26,883 nt of DNA, from the NCBI GenBank assembly GCA_036381125.1, contig DASVDK010000151.1, forward strand, positions 1-26,883. Direction: 5' to 3'. Positions 6,454-13,810 of this stretch are shown here, piece after piece. A model generated the notes under the pieces. It had not been told where the DNA came from, ran no database searches, and saw nothing but the letters and a program-made list of their open reading frames with translations. Position 1 is the first letter of the stretch, and each line of letters opens with the position of its first letter. The translations under genes were made by a program, and so were the position numbers. The DNA comes from DASVDK01 sp036381125 [NCBI: Thermodesulfobacteriota bacterium]. Its GTDB lineage: Bacteria > DASVDK01.

Positions 6454-7953
6454 GTGCGCGTCCCGGCGATCGTGGAGGTCGGCCTCGCGGCGGCGCCGCT
6501 CCTGCTGGCGGTCCTCCTCCTGGTGTGGCGGCGGTCGCCCGGCTGGCGCGCCGGCGGCGCGGCCTGGGTCGTGGCGGCCGGTCTCGCGGCCCTCCCGGGG
6601 CCCTTCGCGCTCGCACCGGACCGGTTCCTCGCCGCCAACGTCCGCGGGCTCCTCCTCTCGCTCGTCGTCGTCTACGTCCTGGCGGCGGGCCTCCTCCTCT
6701 ACAACGTCCTCGAGCGCGCCGGCGCCATCCGCGCGCTCGCGGGCGCCGTGGCCGGAACGACCGCCGATCCGGCGCGCCGCGCGCTGCTCGTCGTGGGCGC
6801 GCTGTCGCCGTTCTTCGAGTCGGTGAGCGGCTTCGGCCTCGCGGTGGTGGTCGTGGGGCCGCTGCTCGTCGCGCTCGGCTTCGACGCGAAGCGGGCGACG
6901 CTCCTCGCCCTCCTCGGGCAGAACGCGGTCCCCTGGGGGGCGATGGCGATCGGCACCCTCATCGGCGCCGAGCTGGCAGGCGTGTCGGAGCGCGACATGG
7001 GGGTCGGCAGCGCGTGGCTCCACGCGCCGCTCGCGTTCCTCTACAACGGCCTCACGGTGGCCGCCGCGGCCGGCCGCGGCATGGTGCTCCGTCGGCTGCC
7101 GGACATCGTCGTCGGCGCGACGGCGCTCGCGGGCGGCGTCCTCGCCGGCTCCGCCTGGGTGAGCGTCGAGCTGGCCGGGGTGCTCGGCGGTCTGCTCGCG
7201 GCCGGCGCCCAGGTGGCGATGGCGTGGGCGATCGAGGGGCGCGGCCGGCCGGCGGCCGGCCGGCCGCCCGGACCTTCCGCCGCGCGCGCGGCCCTGCCCT
7301 ACGCGATCCTCGTCGCCGGGCTCCTCGTGAGTCGCCTCGTCCCGCCCGTTCGCGCCTGGCTCGACGGAACCCTCGTGCTCGACGCCGCCGCCCACGGCGT
7401 CCGGTTGCCGTTCCTCTACAGCCCCGCCTTCTTCCTCCTCGTCGCGTCGGCCGCGGCCGCGGCGCTCTTCCGCCTCGGGCGGCGCGCCGTGCTCGTGTCG
7501 CTCGCCGCGACGGCGCGCCAGTGCTGGCCCGCGGCGGCGGCGACGACGGCGTTCGTGACGCTCTCGACGGTGATGGTGGCGGCCGGGATGACGACGCGCC
7601 TCGCCGAGGCGGCGGCGGCCGCGGCCGGCGTCGCCTTCGCGCTCCTCTCGCCGCTCGTCGGCGGCCTCGGCGGCTTCATGACCGGCAGCAACACGGCCGG
7701 CAACGCGATGTTCGGACGCTTCCAGGTGGAGACCGCGCGGCGTGCCGGCCTCCCCCCGGATGTCCTCGCCTACGCCAACAACGTCGCCGCCGCCAACGCG
7801 ACCATGGCCTCCCCCTCGCGCGTCGTCCTCGCCGTCACCGTCACCGGCCGTGGGGGCGAGGAGGGGCGGGCGGTGCGGGCGATCCTGCCGGTCGTGGCCG
7901 CGGCGCTCGCGATCGTGGCCCTGCACGTCGCCCTCTGGAGCGCGGCGCGGTAG
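6454..7953 (+). CDS. L-lactate/glycolate permease family (LctP) transporter
   Basis: Membrane transporter of 499 residues with about 12-13 hydrophobic helices. The pattern matches the LctP family (lactate/glycolate:H+ symport): an N-terminal block SPFFESVSGFGLAVVVVGPL, a central GQNAVPWGAMAIGTLIG, and a C-terminal GGFMTGSNTAGNAMFGRFQ corresponding to the conserved GSNT..N..FG..Q motif. The GTG at 6454 has a GGGGAGGGA site about 9 bases upstream. It lies downstream of a DUF2238 gene and converges with a LysR gene, whose frame overlaps its last 113 bp. Substrate is probably a small 2-hydroxy- or other monocarboxylate; which one cannot be told. Family assignment is by motif memory. Confidence 0.82.
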   Translation: MRVPAIVEVGLAAAPLLLAVLLLVWRRSPGWRAGGAAWVVAAGLAALPGPFALAPDRFLAANVRGLLLSLVVVYVLAAGLLLYNVLERAGAIRALAGAVAGTTADPARRALLVVGALSPFFESVSGFGLAVVVVGPLLVALGFDAKRATLLALLGQNAVPWGAMAIGTLIGAELAGVSERDMGVGSAWLHAPLAFLYNGLTVAAAAGRGMVLRRLPDIVVGATALAGGVLAGSAWVSVELAGVLGGLLAAGAQVAMAWAIEGRGRPAAGRPPGPSAARAALPYAILVAGLLVSRLVPPVRAWLDGTLVLDAAAHGVRLPFLYSPAFFLLVASAAAAALFRLGRRAVLVSLAATARQCWPAAAATTAFVTLSTVMVAAGMTTRLAEAAAAAAGVAFALLSPLVGGLGGFMTGSNTAGNAMFGRFQVETARRAGLPPDVLAYANNVAAANATMASPSRVVLAVTVTGRGGEEGRAVRAILPVVAAALAIVALHVALWSAAR

Positions 7954-8866
7954 GCGCGCCGGGCGCGCGGTCCACGGCGGGGGGGAGGGGGCTCTCGCGC
8001 ACGAGGCGGACGAACGCGCGCGCCGCGATGGGCAACTCGCCCTCGGGGCGGGCGATCAGGACGATCGGGCTCACCGCCTCGTCGTCGTCGATCGTCACGA
8101 AGGCCGGGGCCGGGTCCACCGACACGCGGCTCCCCATGCGCGAGATGATGCTCACGCCCATCCCGAGGCCGACCAGGCGGCAGGCCGTGACGTAGTCCGC
8201 GCCCGTGCAGATGACCCTCGGCGCGAAGCCGTGGCGCGCGCAGAGCTCGACGATGCGTCGGTAGAACGGTTCGGACGGCTCGGCGATCATGATGAAGGGG
8301 TCGTCGCGGAAGGCGTCGAGCGGCGCGGTCCGGGCGCTTGCGCGCGGGTGATCGCGCGGGACGACCGCCACGAGCCGCTCGGCGCCGAGGACGGTCGTCT
8401 CGAGCGACGTCGGCGGGTGCGGGATGCGGATCAACGCGGCGTCGAGCTCGAACGCCTCGACGCTGCGGAGGAGCTGCGGGGTGCGCTGCTCGCGGATGAA
8501 GAGGTCGACGCCCGGGTGAGCGGCGCGGTACCGGTCGAGGAGGTCGGGGAGGAGGTGCCGCGCGAGCGCGCCCGACGCCCCCACGCGCAGCACCCCCCGC
8601 TCGAGCCCGAGCCGCGCGTGGATGTCCTGCTTCGCCTCGCGCGCCTGGGCGAGGATCTGCCTCGCCCTGGGCAGGAGCGCCTCGCCGAGGTCGGTGAGCC
8701 GCACGCGCCGGCTCGTCCGGTAGACGAGAGGCCCGCCGAGCTCCTCCTCGAGCCGCCGGATCTGCTGCGAGAAGGGCGGCTGGGCGATGGCGACCGACGC
8801 CGCGGCCCGGGTGAAGCTGAGGTGCTCGGCAAGCGCGACGAAGTAGCGGAGCTGGAAGAGTTCCAT
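7841..8866 (-). CDS. LysR-family transcriptional regulator
   Basis: Regulator of 341 residues. The N-terminal winged helix-turn-helix (1-62) has the typical ELFQLRYFVALAEHLSFTRA and SVAIAQPPFSQQIRRLEEEL sequences. A two-lobed effector domain follows (about 88-295, VLRVGASGALARHLLPDLL onward). The last 45 or so residues are low-complexity Pro/Arg/Ala and lie antisense to the end of the LctP permease, so they are probably a readthrough tail rather than a domain. It diverges from the amidohydrolase-peptide transporter operon, the usual LysR layout for controlling the neighbour, so that operon is the likely target. The ATG at 8866 follows a TATGCT -10 by 6 bases, suggesting a leaderless mRNA. Confidence 0.93.
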   Translation of the reverse strand: MELFQLRYFVALAEHLSFTRAAASVAIAQPPFSQQIRRLEEELGGPLVYRTSRRVRLTDLGEALLPRARQILAQAREAKQDIHARLGLERGVLRVGASGALARHLLPDLLDRYRAAHPGVDLFIREQRTPQLLRSVEAFELDAALIRIPHPPTSLETTVLGAERLVAVVPRDHPRASARTAPLDAFRDDPFIMIAEPSEPFYRRIVELCARHGFAPRVICTGADYVTACRLVGLGMGVSIISRMGSRVSVDPAPAFVTIDDDEAVSPIVLIARPEGELPIAARAFVRLVRESPLPPAVDRAPGAPTAPRSRGRRAGPRSRAPRPRPAGSPAPPAPPRPHGR

Positions 8867-8872
8867 AGCCGA

Positions 8873-8878
8873 AGCATA
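8873..8878 (-). promoter_or_regulatory. -10 box of the LysR gene (leaderless type)
   Basis: On the minus strand TATGCT ends 6 bases before the ATG at 8866, so the mRNA would begin at the start codon. It lies inside the AT-rich patch shared with the divergent amidohydrolase operon, which would allow autoregulation. Confidence 0.45.
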
Positions 8879-8910
8879 TCAATGGCAGACGGAACATATA
8901 TTGGAAATCC
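8875..8910. promoter_or_regulatory. AT-rich patch with repeated CATAT elements, candidate LysR-binding region
   Basis: In otherwise GC-rich DNA this stretch carries CATATCAATGG (8875-8885) and CATATATTGG (8895-8904), an imperfect direct repeat offset by 20 bases, about two helical turns. It lies between the divergent LysR and amidohydrolase genes. TATATT at 8897-8902 could be the -10 of the plus-strand operon. Binding is inferred from position. Confidence 0.4.
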
Positions 8911-8979
8911 TGGTTCGGGGGAGGGACCGTCGTCCCGGTGGGGCGTGCCGCCCCGAACCCACACCAGGAGGTCCGAGCG

Positions 8980-10200
8980 GTGTCCATTCTCGTCTCCGGG
9001 GTCTCGGTCTTCGACGGCCGCTCCCCCCGGCGCCGGCCGGGGCCGGTCCTCGTCGAGGGGGACCGGATCGCGGCGGTCGGGCCGGAGGCCGAGACGCGCG
9101 CCGCGTCCGCCGAGCGGCTCGACTTCGGTGACCTGCGCGACGCGACGCTCATGCCCGGGCTCGTCGACGCGCACATCCACCTCGCCATCAGCGGCGCCGA
9201 TCAGTCGGAGAAGGCCGATCCCGACGTGCTCATGGGGCTCAGGATGGCCCACCACGCCCGGATCAACCTCGAGGCCGGCATCACGACGATCCGCGACATC
9301 GGGGCCAAGAACCACATCGACGTCCATTTCCGCCGCGCGCTCGAGCGCGGCTACGTCCCCGGCCCCCGCATGCTGATCGCCGGCAAGCCGATCATCCCGA
9401 CGGGCGGCCACTGCACCTACATGGGGCGCGAGGTGGACGGGCCGGCCGAGGCGCGCCGCGCGGCGCGCGAGCAGATCCAGGCCGGCGTCGACTGGCTCAA
9501 GCTCATGGTGACGGGCGGGATCATGACCCACGGGACCGACCCGCGGACCGAGCAGATGCTTCCGGACGAGGTCGCCGCGGTCGTGGAGGTGGCCAGGGCC
9601 GCCGGCCGGCCGGTCGCGGCGCACTGCCAGGGGGGCCCGGCGGTCCGCCACGTGATCGAGGCGGGCATCACGTCCCTCGAGCACGGGCTCTGGCTCACCG
9701 AGGCGGACGTGGACCTCATGGTCCGGCGGGGGACCTACTACGTGCCGGCCTGCTCGTCGATCCACCTGATCGCCCGGGGCGAGCCGGTCCCCGGCAACCC
9801 CACGCCGCCGCCCCCCTGGTCGGTGGCGAAGGCGAGGCCGGCGACCGAGGCGCACCGGAAGAGCTTCGCCCTCGCGCTCGCGGCGGGCGTGAAGATCGTG
9901 GCCGGGTCCGACTACCTGCAGGCCGGGCTCCCGTACGAGCTGGAGCTGATGGTCGAGTGGGGGATGAACCCCGTCGACGCCCTCCGCTCGGCCACGAGCG
10001 TCGCGGCGGAGATGCTCGGGTTGCCGGAGATCGGCGCGGTCGAGCCGGGCAAGATCGCCGACCTCCTCGTCGTGGAAGGGAACCCCTGCGAGGACATCGG
10101 GGCCGTGTCCCGGCCCGCGGCCGTCCTCCAGTCGGGGCGTATCGTGATCCGTCACGCGCGGGCCGCCGGTCGGGACGCCGGCCCCGCGGGGAGAGCGTGA
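8980..10200 (+). CDS. Metal-dependent amidohydrolase (imidazolonepropionase/prolidase-like)
   Basis: Predicted zinc or mixed-metal hydrolase of 406 residues, cytoplasmic. The TIM-barrel metal site is visible: HIH (65-67) after MPGLVDA, K174 in WLKLMVTGG (candidate carboxylated lysine), H215 (AAHCQG), H235 (LEHGL) and D311 (AGSDY). The C-terminus ends with the usual GKIADLLVVEGNP strand. This is the pattern of the imidazolonepropionase-like and Xaa-Pro dipeptidase-like branch. A GTG at 8980 with AGGAGG 8 bases upstream is preferred over the earlier in-frame start at 8938. The stop abuts the start of a peptide-type binding protein gene, so a peptide or amide taken up by that transporter is the probable substrate (inference). 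Confidence 0.9.
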   Translation: MSILVSGVSVFDGRSPRRRPGPVLVEGDRIAAVGPEAETRAASAERLDFGDLRDATLMPGLVDAHIHLAISGADQSEKADPDVLMGLRMAHHARINLEAGITTIRDIGAKNHIDVHFRRALERGYVPGPRMLIAGKPIIPTGGHCTYMGREVDGPAEARRAAREQIQAGVDWLKLMVTGGIMTHGTDPRTEQMLPDEVAAVVEVARAAGRPVAAHCQGGPAVRHVIEAGITSLEHGLWLTEADVDLMVRRGTYYVPACSSIHLIARGEPVPGNPTPPPPWSVAKARPATEAHRKSFALALAAGVKIVAGSDYLQAGLPYELELMVEWGMNPVDALRSATSVAAEMLGLPEIGAVEPGKIADLLVVEGNPCEDIGAVSRPAAVLQSGRIVIRHARAAGRDAGPAGRA

Positions 10201-11715
10201 ATGCGCGCATCGATCAGGTGGCTTCGGGGCCTGCTCGTCGGGCTCGCCCTCGTGCTCGGGCCGGCCGCCACGGCCGGCGCCGAGGACCGCGGCAGGACCG
10301 CGGTGGTCGCGGTCGGCGTCGACGCGACCTCCATGGACCCGTACCTCTCGACCAACATCACCGACAAGCACGTCGCGTCGCACCTCTTCGACACGCTCCT
10401 GCGCCGCGACGACGCCATGCGGATCCAGCCGAACCTCGCGACGAGCTACCGCGCGGTCTCGCCGACCGTGTGGGAGTTCACGCTGCGTCCAGGCGTCCGG
10501 TTCGACGACGGCACGCCGCTCACGGCCGAGGACGTGAAGTTCACGGTCGAGCACGCGCTCGACCCGGCCCTCAAGGCCCCCTCGGTCGCGCAGTTCCGCC
10601 CGATCACACGGGTCGACGCGGTCGGCGCCCACACGGTCCGCATCACGACGAAGGAGCCGTACCCGGCGCTCCCGGCCGTGATGGCCGAGCTCTGGGTCCT
10701 CTCGAAGGCCCAGGCGGCCAGGGGGCAGCAGACGCTCAACGAGCGCCCGGTCGGCTCCGGCCCCTACCGGCTCAAGGCCTGGGCGCGGGGCGACTCGATC
10801 CTCCTCGAGGCACGCGCCGACTACTGGCAGGGGGCGCCGAAGATCCCGTACGTGCGGTTCAGGACCGTGCCCGACCAGAACACCCGGTTCGCGCAGCTCA
10901 GGACCGGCGAGGCGGACATCGTCGCCGCCCTGCCGCCGGAGGCCGTGGCGCTCGTCGCGGGTGACAGGTCCGTCCGGATCGCCAGGGCCCCCGGCGCGCG
11001 CGCCTACTTCGTGGGGCTCAACACGAAGCTCGAGGGGCCGCTGCGCGACAGGCGGGTCAGGCAGGCGCTGAACCACGCGGTCGACGTCCAGGCGCTCCTC
11101 GAGTTCGTCTACGAGGGGTACGGCTCGAGGCTCGCGACCCTCCTGACGCCGCAGCAGTTCGGCTACGCCGCGAGCGTGACCCCGTACCCCCACGACCCGG
11201 CGAAGGCGAAGGCGCTCCTCGCCGAGGCAGGCTTCCCGGACGGGTTCGCGATCCGGATGGAGGCGCCCGAGGGGCGCTACCCGAAGGACCGGGAGGTCGC
11301 GCAGGCGATCGCGGGCCAGCTCGCGAAGGTCGGCGTCCGCGTCGACCTCGCCATCCGCGAGTGGGGCACCTTCGTCGGGCAGTTCCGCACCGAGGCCGGC
11401 CCGCCGATGTACCTCATGGGGTGGAGCATCCCGACCTTCGACCCCGAGACGATCCTGACGCCGCTCCTCACGCCGAACCAGACGTACGGCCGGTTCGACA
11501 CGCCGAGCCTGACCCGGCTCGTCCACGAGGCGCGGTCGACCGTGTCGCCCGAGGCCCGGGCGGCGCTGTACGAGAAGGCGCAGGTGATCATGAAGGAGGA
11601 AGCGCCGGTGATCTTCCTCTTCCAGCTCGAGGACCTCTACGGCGTGGCGAGCCGCCTCGACTGGACGCCGCGGTCGGACGAGCGGATCCTCCTCTACCAG
11701 GCGGCGTTCCGGTAG
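10201..11715 (+). CDS. ABC transporter substrate-binding protein, peptide/nickel type (SBP_bac_5)
   Basis: Exported binding protein of 504 residues. A signal peptide (about 1-27, ending ATAGA) precedes a family-5 solute-binding domain. Signatures are SMDPYLSTNITDKHVASHLF, the WEFTLRPGVRFDDGTPLTAEDV motif (canonical for the family), NERPVGSGPYRL and RRVRQALNHAVD. The ATG directly follows the amidohydrolase stop, and two permease genes follow, so it belongs to one operon. Ligands of the family are oligopeptides, dipeptides, nickel or glutathione; the adjacent amidohydrolase favours a peptide-like or amide ligand. Confidence 0.94.
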   Translation: MRASIRWLRGLLVGLALVLGPAATAGAEDRGRTAVVAVGVDATSMDPYLSTNITDKHVASHLFDTLLRRDDAMRIQPNLATSYRAVSPTVWEFTLRPGVRFDDGTPLTAEDVKFTVEHALDPALKAPSVAQFRPITRVDAVGAHTVRITTKEPYPALPAVMAELWVLSKAQAARGQQTLNERPVGSGPYRLKAWARGDSILLEARADYWQGAPKIPYVRFRTVPDQNTRFAQLRTGEADIVAALPPEAVALVAGDRSVRIARAPGARAYFVGLNTKLEGPLRDRRVRQALNHAVDVQALLEFVYEGYGSRLATLLTPQQFGYAASVTPYPHDPAKAKALLAEAGFPDGFAIRMEAPEGRYPKDREVAQAIAGQLAKVGVRVDLAIREWGTFVGQFRTEAGPPMYLMGWSIPTFDPETILTPLLTPNQTYGRFDTPSLTRLVHEARSTVSPEARAALYEKAQVIMKEEAPVIFLFQLEDLYGVASRLDWTPRSDERILLYQAAFR

Positions 11716-11729
11716 GGCCAGGCTCCCTC

Positions 11730-12647
11730 GTGGCCGTCCTCGTCGCCAGGCGGCTGCTCGACGCGCTGCCGGTGCTCGTCGGCAGCTCGGTGCTCGTGTT
11801 CCTGCTGGTCCACCTCTCCGGCGACCCGGCGCTCCTCATGCTGTCGCCGGACACCCCGCCGGAGCAGGTGGCCGAGTTCCGGCGGGCCTACGGGCTCGAC
11901 CGGCCGCTCCACGTCCAGTACCTCCGGTTCGTCGGCGGCGCGATCCGGGGCGACCTCGGCGAGTCGATCCGCTTCCGCCGGCCCGCCCTCGACCTCGTCC
12001 TCGAGGCGCTCCCGGCCACGCTCGAGCTTGCGGGGGCGAGCCTCGTCCTCGTCGTGGGCATCGGCGTGCCGCTCGGCGTCCTGTCGGCCGCCCGGGCCGG
12101 GACCGCGATGGACGCCGCCGTCCGGGGGCTCGTCTTCGTCGGCCAGGGGACGCCCCCCTTCTGGCTCGGCCTGATGCTGATCGTCGTCTTCGCCGTGAAG
12201 CTGCGGCTGCTGCCGTCGTCCGGCCGGGGCGACCTCGCGCAGCTCGTCCTGCCCGCCGTCACGCTGGCCGCCTACTTCGTCGCCGCGGTGGCGCGGCTCA
12301 CGCGCGGCGGACTCGTGGCGGCGCTGCGGAGCGACTACGTGCGGACGGCGCGGGCCAAGGGGCTTGCGCCCCGGAGGGTCCTCTTCGGCCACGCGCTCCG
12401 CAACGTCCTCATCCCGGTCGTCACGATGATCGGCCTGCAGACCGGGACGCTCCTCGGCGGCGCGGTCGTCACGGAGACGATCTTCGCCTGGCCGGGAATG
12501 GGCCGCCTGATCGTGGACTCGATCTACCGGCGCGACTACCCGGTCGTGCAGGCCGCGATCCTCGTCACCGTCGTGCTCTTCGTCGCCGTGAACCTCGTGG
12601 TCGACCTCTCCTACCGGCTCCTCGATCCGAGGGTCCGTCATGAGTAG
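11730..12647 (+). CDS. ABC transporter permease, DppB-like
   Basis: Inner-membrane permease of 305 residues from a GTG at 11730, six helices by eye. It begins VLVARRLLDALPVLVGSSVL and has the DppB/OppB signatures: HLSGDPA near the N-terminus, YGLDRPLHVQYLRFVGGA, and the coupling-loop EAA region VRTARAKGLAPRRVLFGHAL. It ends with SYRLLDPRV. An earlier in-frame start at 11361 would run inside the binding protein gene and is rejected. Its last 8 bases overlap the next permease. No ATPase gene follows the pair in this window. Confidence 0.93.
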   Translation: MAVLVARRLLDALPVLVGSSVLVFLLVHLSGDPALLMLSPDTPPEQVAEFRRAYGLDRPLHVQYLRFVGGAIRGDLGESIRFRRPALDLVLEALPATLELAGASLVLVVGIGVPLGVLSAARAGTAMDAAVRGLVFVGQGTPPFWLGLMLIVVFAVKLRLLPSSGRGDLAQLVLPAVTLAAYFVAAVARLTRGGLVAALRSDYVRTARAKGLAPRRVLFGHALRNVLIPVVTMIGLQTGTLLGGAVVTETIFAWPGMGRLIVDSIYRRDYPVVQAAILVTVVLFVAVNLVVDLSYRLLDPRVRHE

Positions 12648-13470
12648 GGGCCGCGCCGCGCGGCTCCTCGCCGTGGCGTGCGGCGGCGTGGTCGCCGGCT
12701 TCGCGCTGGTCGCCCTCCTCGCCCCGTGGCTCGCGCCGTACGACCCGAACGGGACCGACCTCGGCAGCCGGCTGCTGCCTCCCGCCTTCCTCCAGGGGGG
12801 ACGCCTCGCGCACCCGCTCGGCACCGACCACCTCGGCCGGGACATCCTGAGCCGCCTCGTCGCGGGCTCGCGCGTGACGCTCCTGGTCGGCGCGAGCACC
12901 GTCGCGCTCGGCGGGCTGGTCGGCGGCACGATCGGCCTCGCGACCGGGTTCTTCGGCGGCGTGCTCGACCGGGTGGCGATGCGGCTCGCGGACATCCAGG
13001 CGAGCTTCCCCTACATCCTCGTCTCGCTCGCCCTGATCGCGGTCCTCGGGCCGAGCCTCGGCATCGTCATCGCCGTCCTCGGGCTCGCGAGCTGGCCCGT
13101 GTACGCGCGGACGGTCCGCGGGGCCGTCCTCGCGGTGAGGAGCCGGGACTACGTCGCCGTCGCCGTCGCCCTCGGCGCGCACCCCATGCGGGTCCTCGCG
13201 GCCCACGTGACGCCGAACGTCCTCGGGCCGCTCGTCATCGTGGCGACGCTGCAGGTGTCGAACGTGATGATCGCCGAGGCGACGCTCTCCTTCCTCGGCC
13301 TGGGCGTGTCGCTCTCGACGCCGACCTGGGGCGGGATGCTCAGGGAGGGGCAGTCCTACCTCTTCTTCGCGCCCTGGCTCGCGGCGTGGCCGGGGCTTGC
13401 GATCATGCTGGTCGCGGTCTCGACGAACTTCCTCGGCGACGCGCTGAACGACCGGGTCGCGTCGGCCTGA
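12640..13470 (+). CDS. ABC transporter permease, DppC-like
   Basis: Second inner-membrane permease, 276 residues. A first helix (about 11-32) is followed by a loop containing HPLGTDHLGRDILSRLVAGSR, the hallmark of the DppC/OppC family. Further helices and the coupling segment RDYVAVAVALGAHPMRVLAAHV are present. The C-terminus ends NFLGDALNDRV. The ATG overlaps the preceding gene by 8 bases, indicating coupling. The expected dppD/dppF-like ATPase genes are absent downstream: 13471-13705 holds no gene and the next genes are on the other strand. The transporter must therefore borrow ATPases encoded elsewhere or be incomplete. Confidence 0.93.
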   Translation: MSRGRAARLLAVACGGVVAGFALVALLAPWLAPYDPNGTDLGSRLLPPAFLQGGRLAHPLGTDHLGRDILSRLVAGSRVTLLVGASTVALGGLVGGTIGLATGFFGGVLDRVAMRLADIQASFPYILVSLALIAVLGPSLGIVIAVLGLASWPVYARTVRGAVLAVRSRDYVAVAVALGAHPMRVLAAHVTPNVLGPLVIVATLQVSNVMIAEATLSFLGLGVSLSTPTWGGMLREGQSYLFFAPWLAAWPGLAIMLVAVSTNFLGDALNDRVASA

Positions 13471-13705
13471 CGGCCGCCACCGGCGTCGAGGCCCGGGGTC
13501 AGGTCTTTCCATTTTCCGTGCGGTCAGGCCGCGACGCTTTCCGATCCGGCACGCCGGACGCGTGGAGGTCCGACCGACGGGAGGGCGGCGGGGATGCCGG
13601 ACCGCGGGCGAAGTCGCGGCAATGCGCTCGTGGTTGCCCGGCTTGCCGGGCCGGCCGGGGCCGCCGGGTCGGCGCCGCCTCGTCGCGCTGCGACAAGTCT
13701 CCCCC
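13471..13705. other. Non-coding spacer between convergent operons
   Basis: No credible gene. It holds GGGGTCAGGTCTTTCC at 13495-13510, similar to a motif I associate with REP/RAYT-type elements, and a 7-bp dyad GCCCGGC-TT-GCCGGGC at 13636-13651. It also holds short CCCC/GGGG repeats near 13697-13720. None of these has a T-run, so no clear terminator is visible for the convergent transcripts. Confidence 0.5.
13495..13520. repeat. Possible decayed end of a REP/RAYT-type element
   Basis: GGGGTCAGGTCTTTCC followed by ATTTTCCGTG resembles the GGGGTCAGGTCTTGCA-ATTTTGACA motif recalled from sequences near REP-associated tyrosine transposases in many GC-rich bacteria. No transposase and no second copy were noticed in the window. 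Recognition is from memory only. Confidence 0.3.
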
Positions 13706-13810
13706 TCAGGGGCAGGGGGCGGCGCGTACCGGGGCTTCCGGCCCGGCGAGGCGATCGGCCTCGGCCATCCGCTCCCGTGTGACCAGCTCCGCGAACGAGA
13801 GGTCCGTCAT
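13706..13810 (-). CDS. Small ORF coupled to the molybdopterin oxidoreductase gene (uncertain)
   Basis: A 34-residue frame starting MTDLSFAELVTRERMAEADR and ending VRAAPCP. Its ATG overlaps the stop of the oxidoreductase gene in an ATGA arrangement, typical of translational coupling. The N-terminal part (FAELVTRERMAEADRLA) is amphipathic and gene-like; the tail is generic GC-rich sequence. It could be a truncated small helical protein or a chance frame. No function is proposed. Confidence 0.3.
   Translation of the reverse strand: MTDLSFAELVTRERMAEADRLAGPEAPVRAAPCP

Noticed and set aside
5887-7926. 679-residue open frame on the minus strand
   Set aside because: Antisense to the DUF2238 and LctP genes; repetitive charged sequence with no recognisable fold.
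8431-11526. 1031-residue open frame on the minus strand
   Set aside because: Antisense to the amidohydrolase and binding-protein genes and in the wrong frame of the LysR gene; low-complexity composition.
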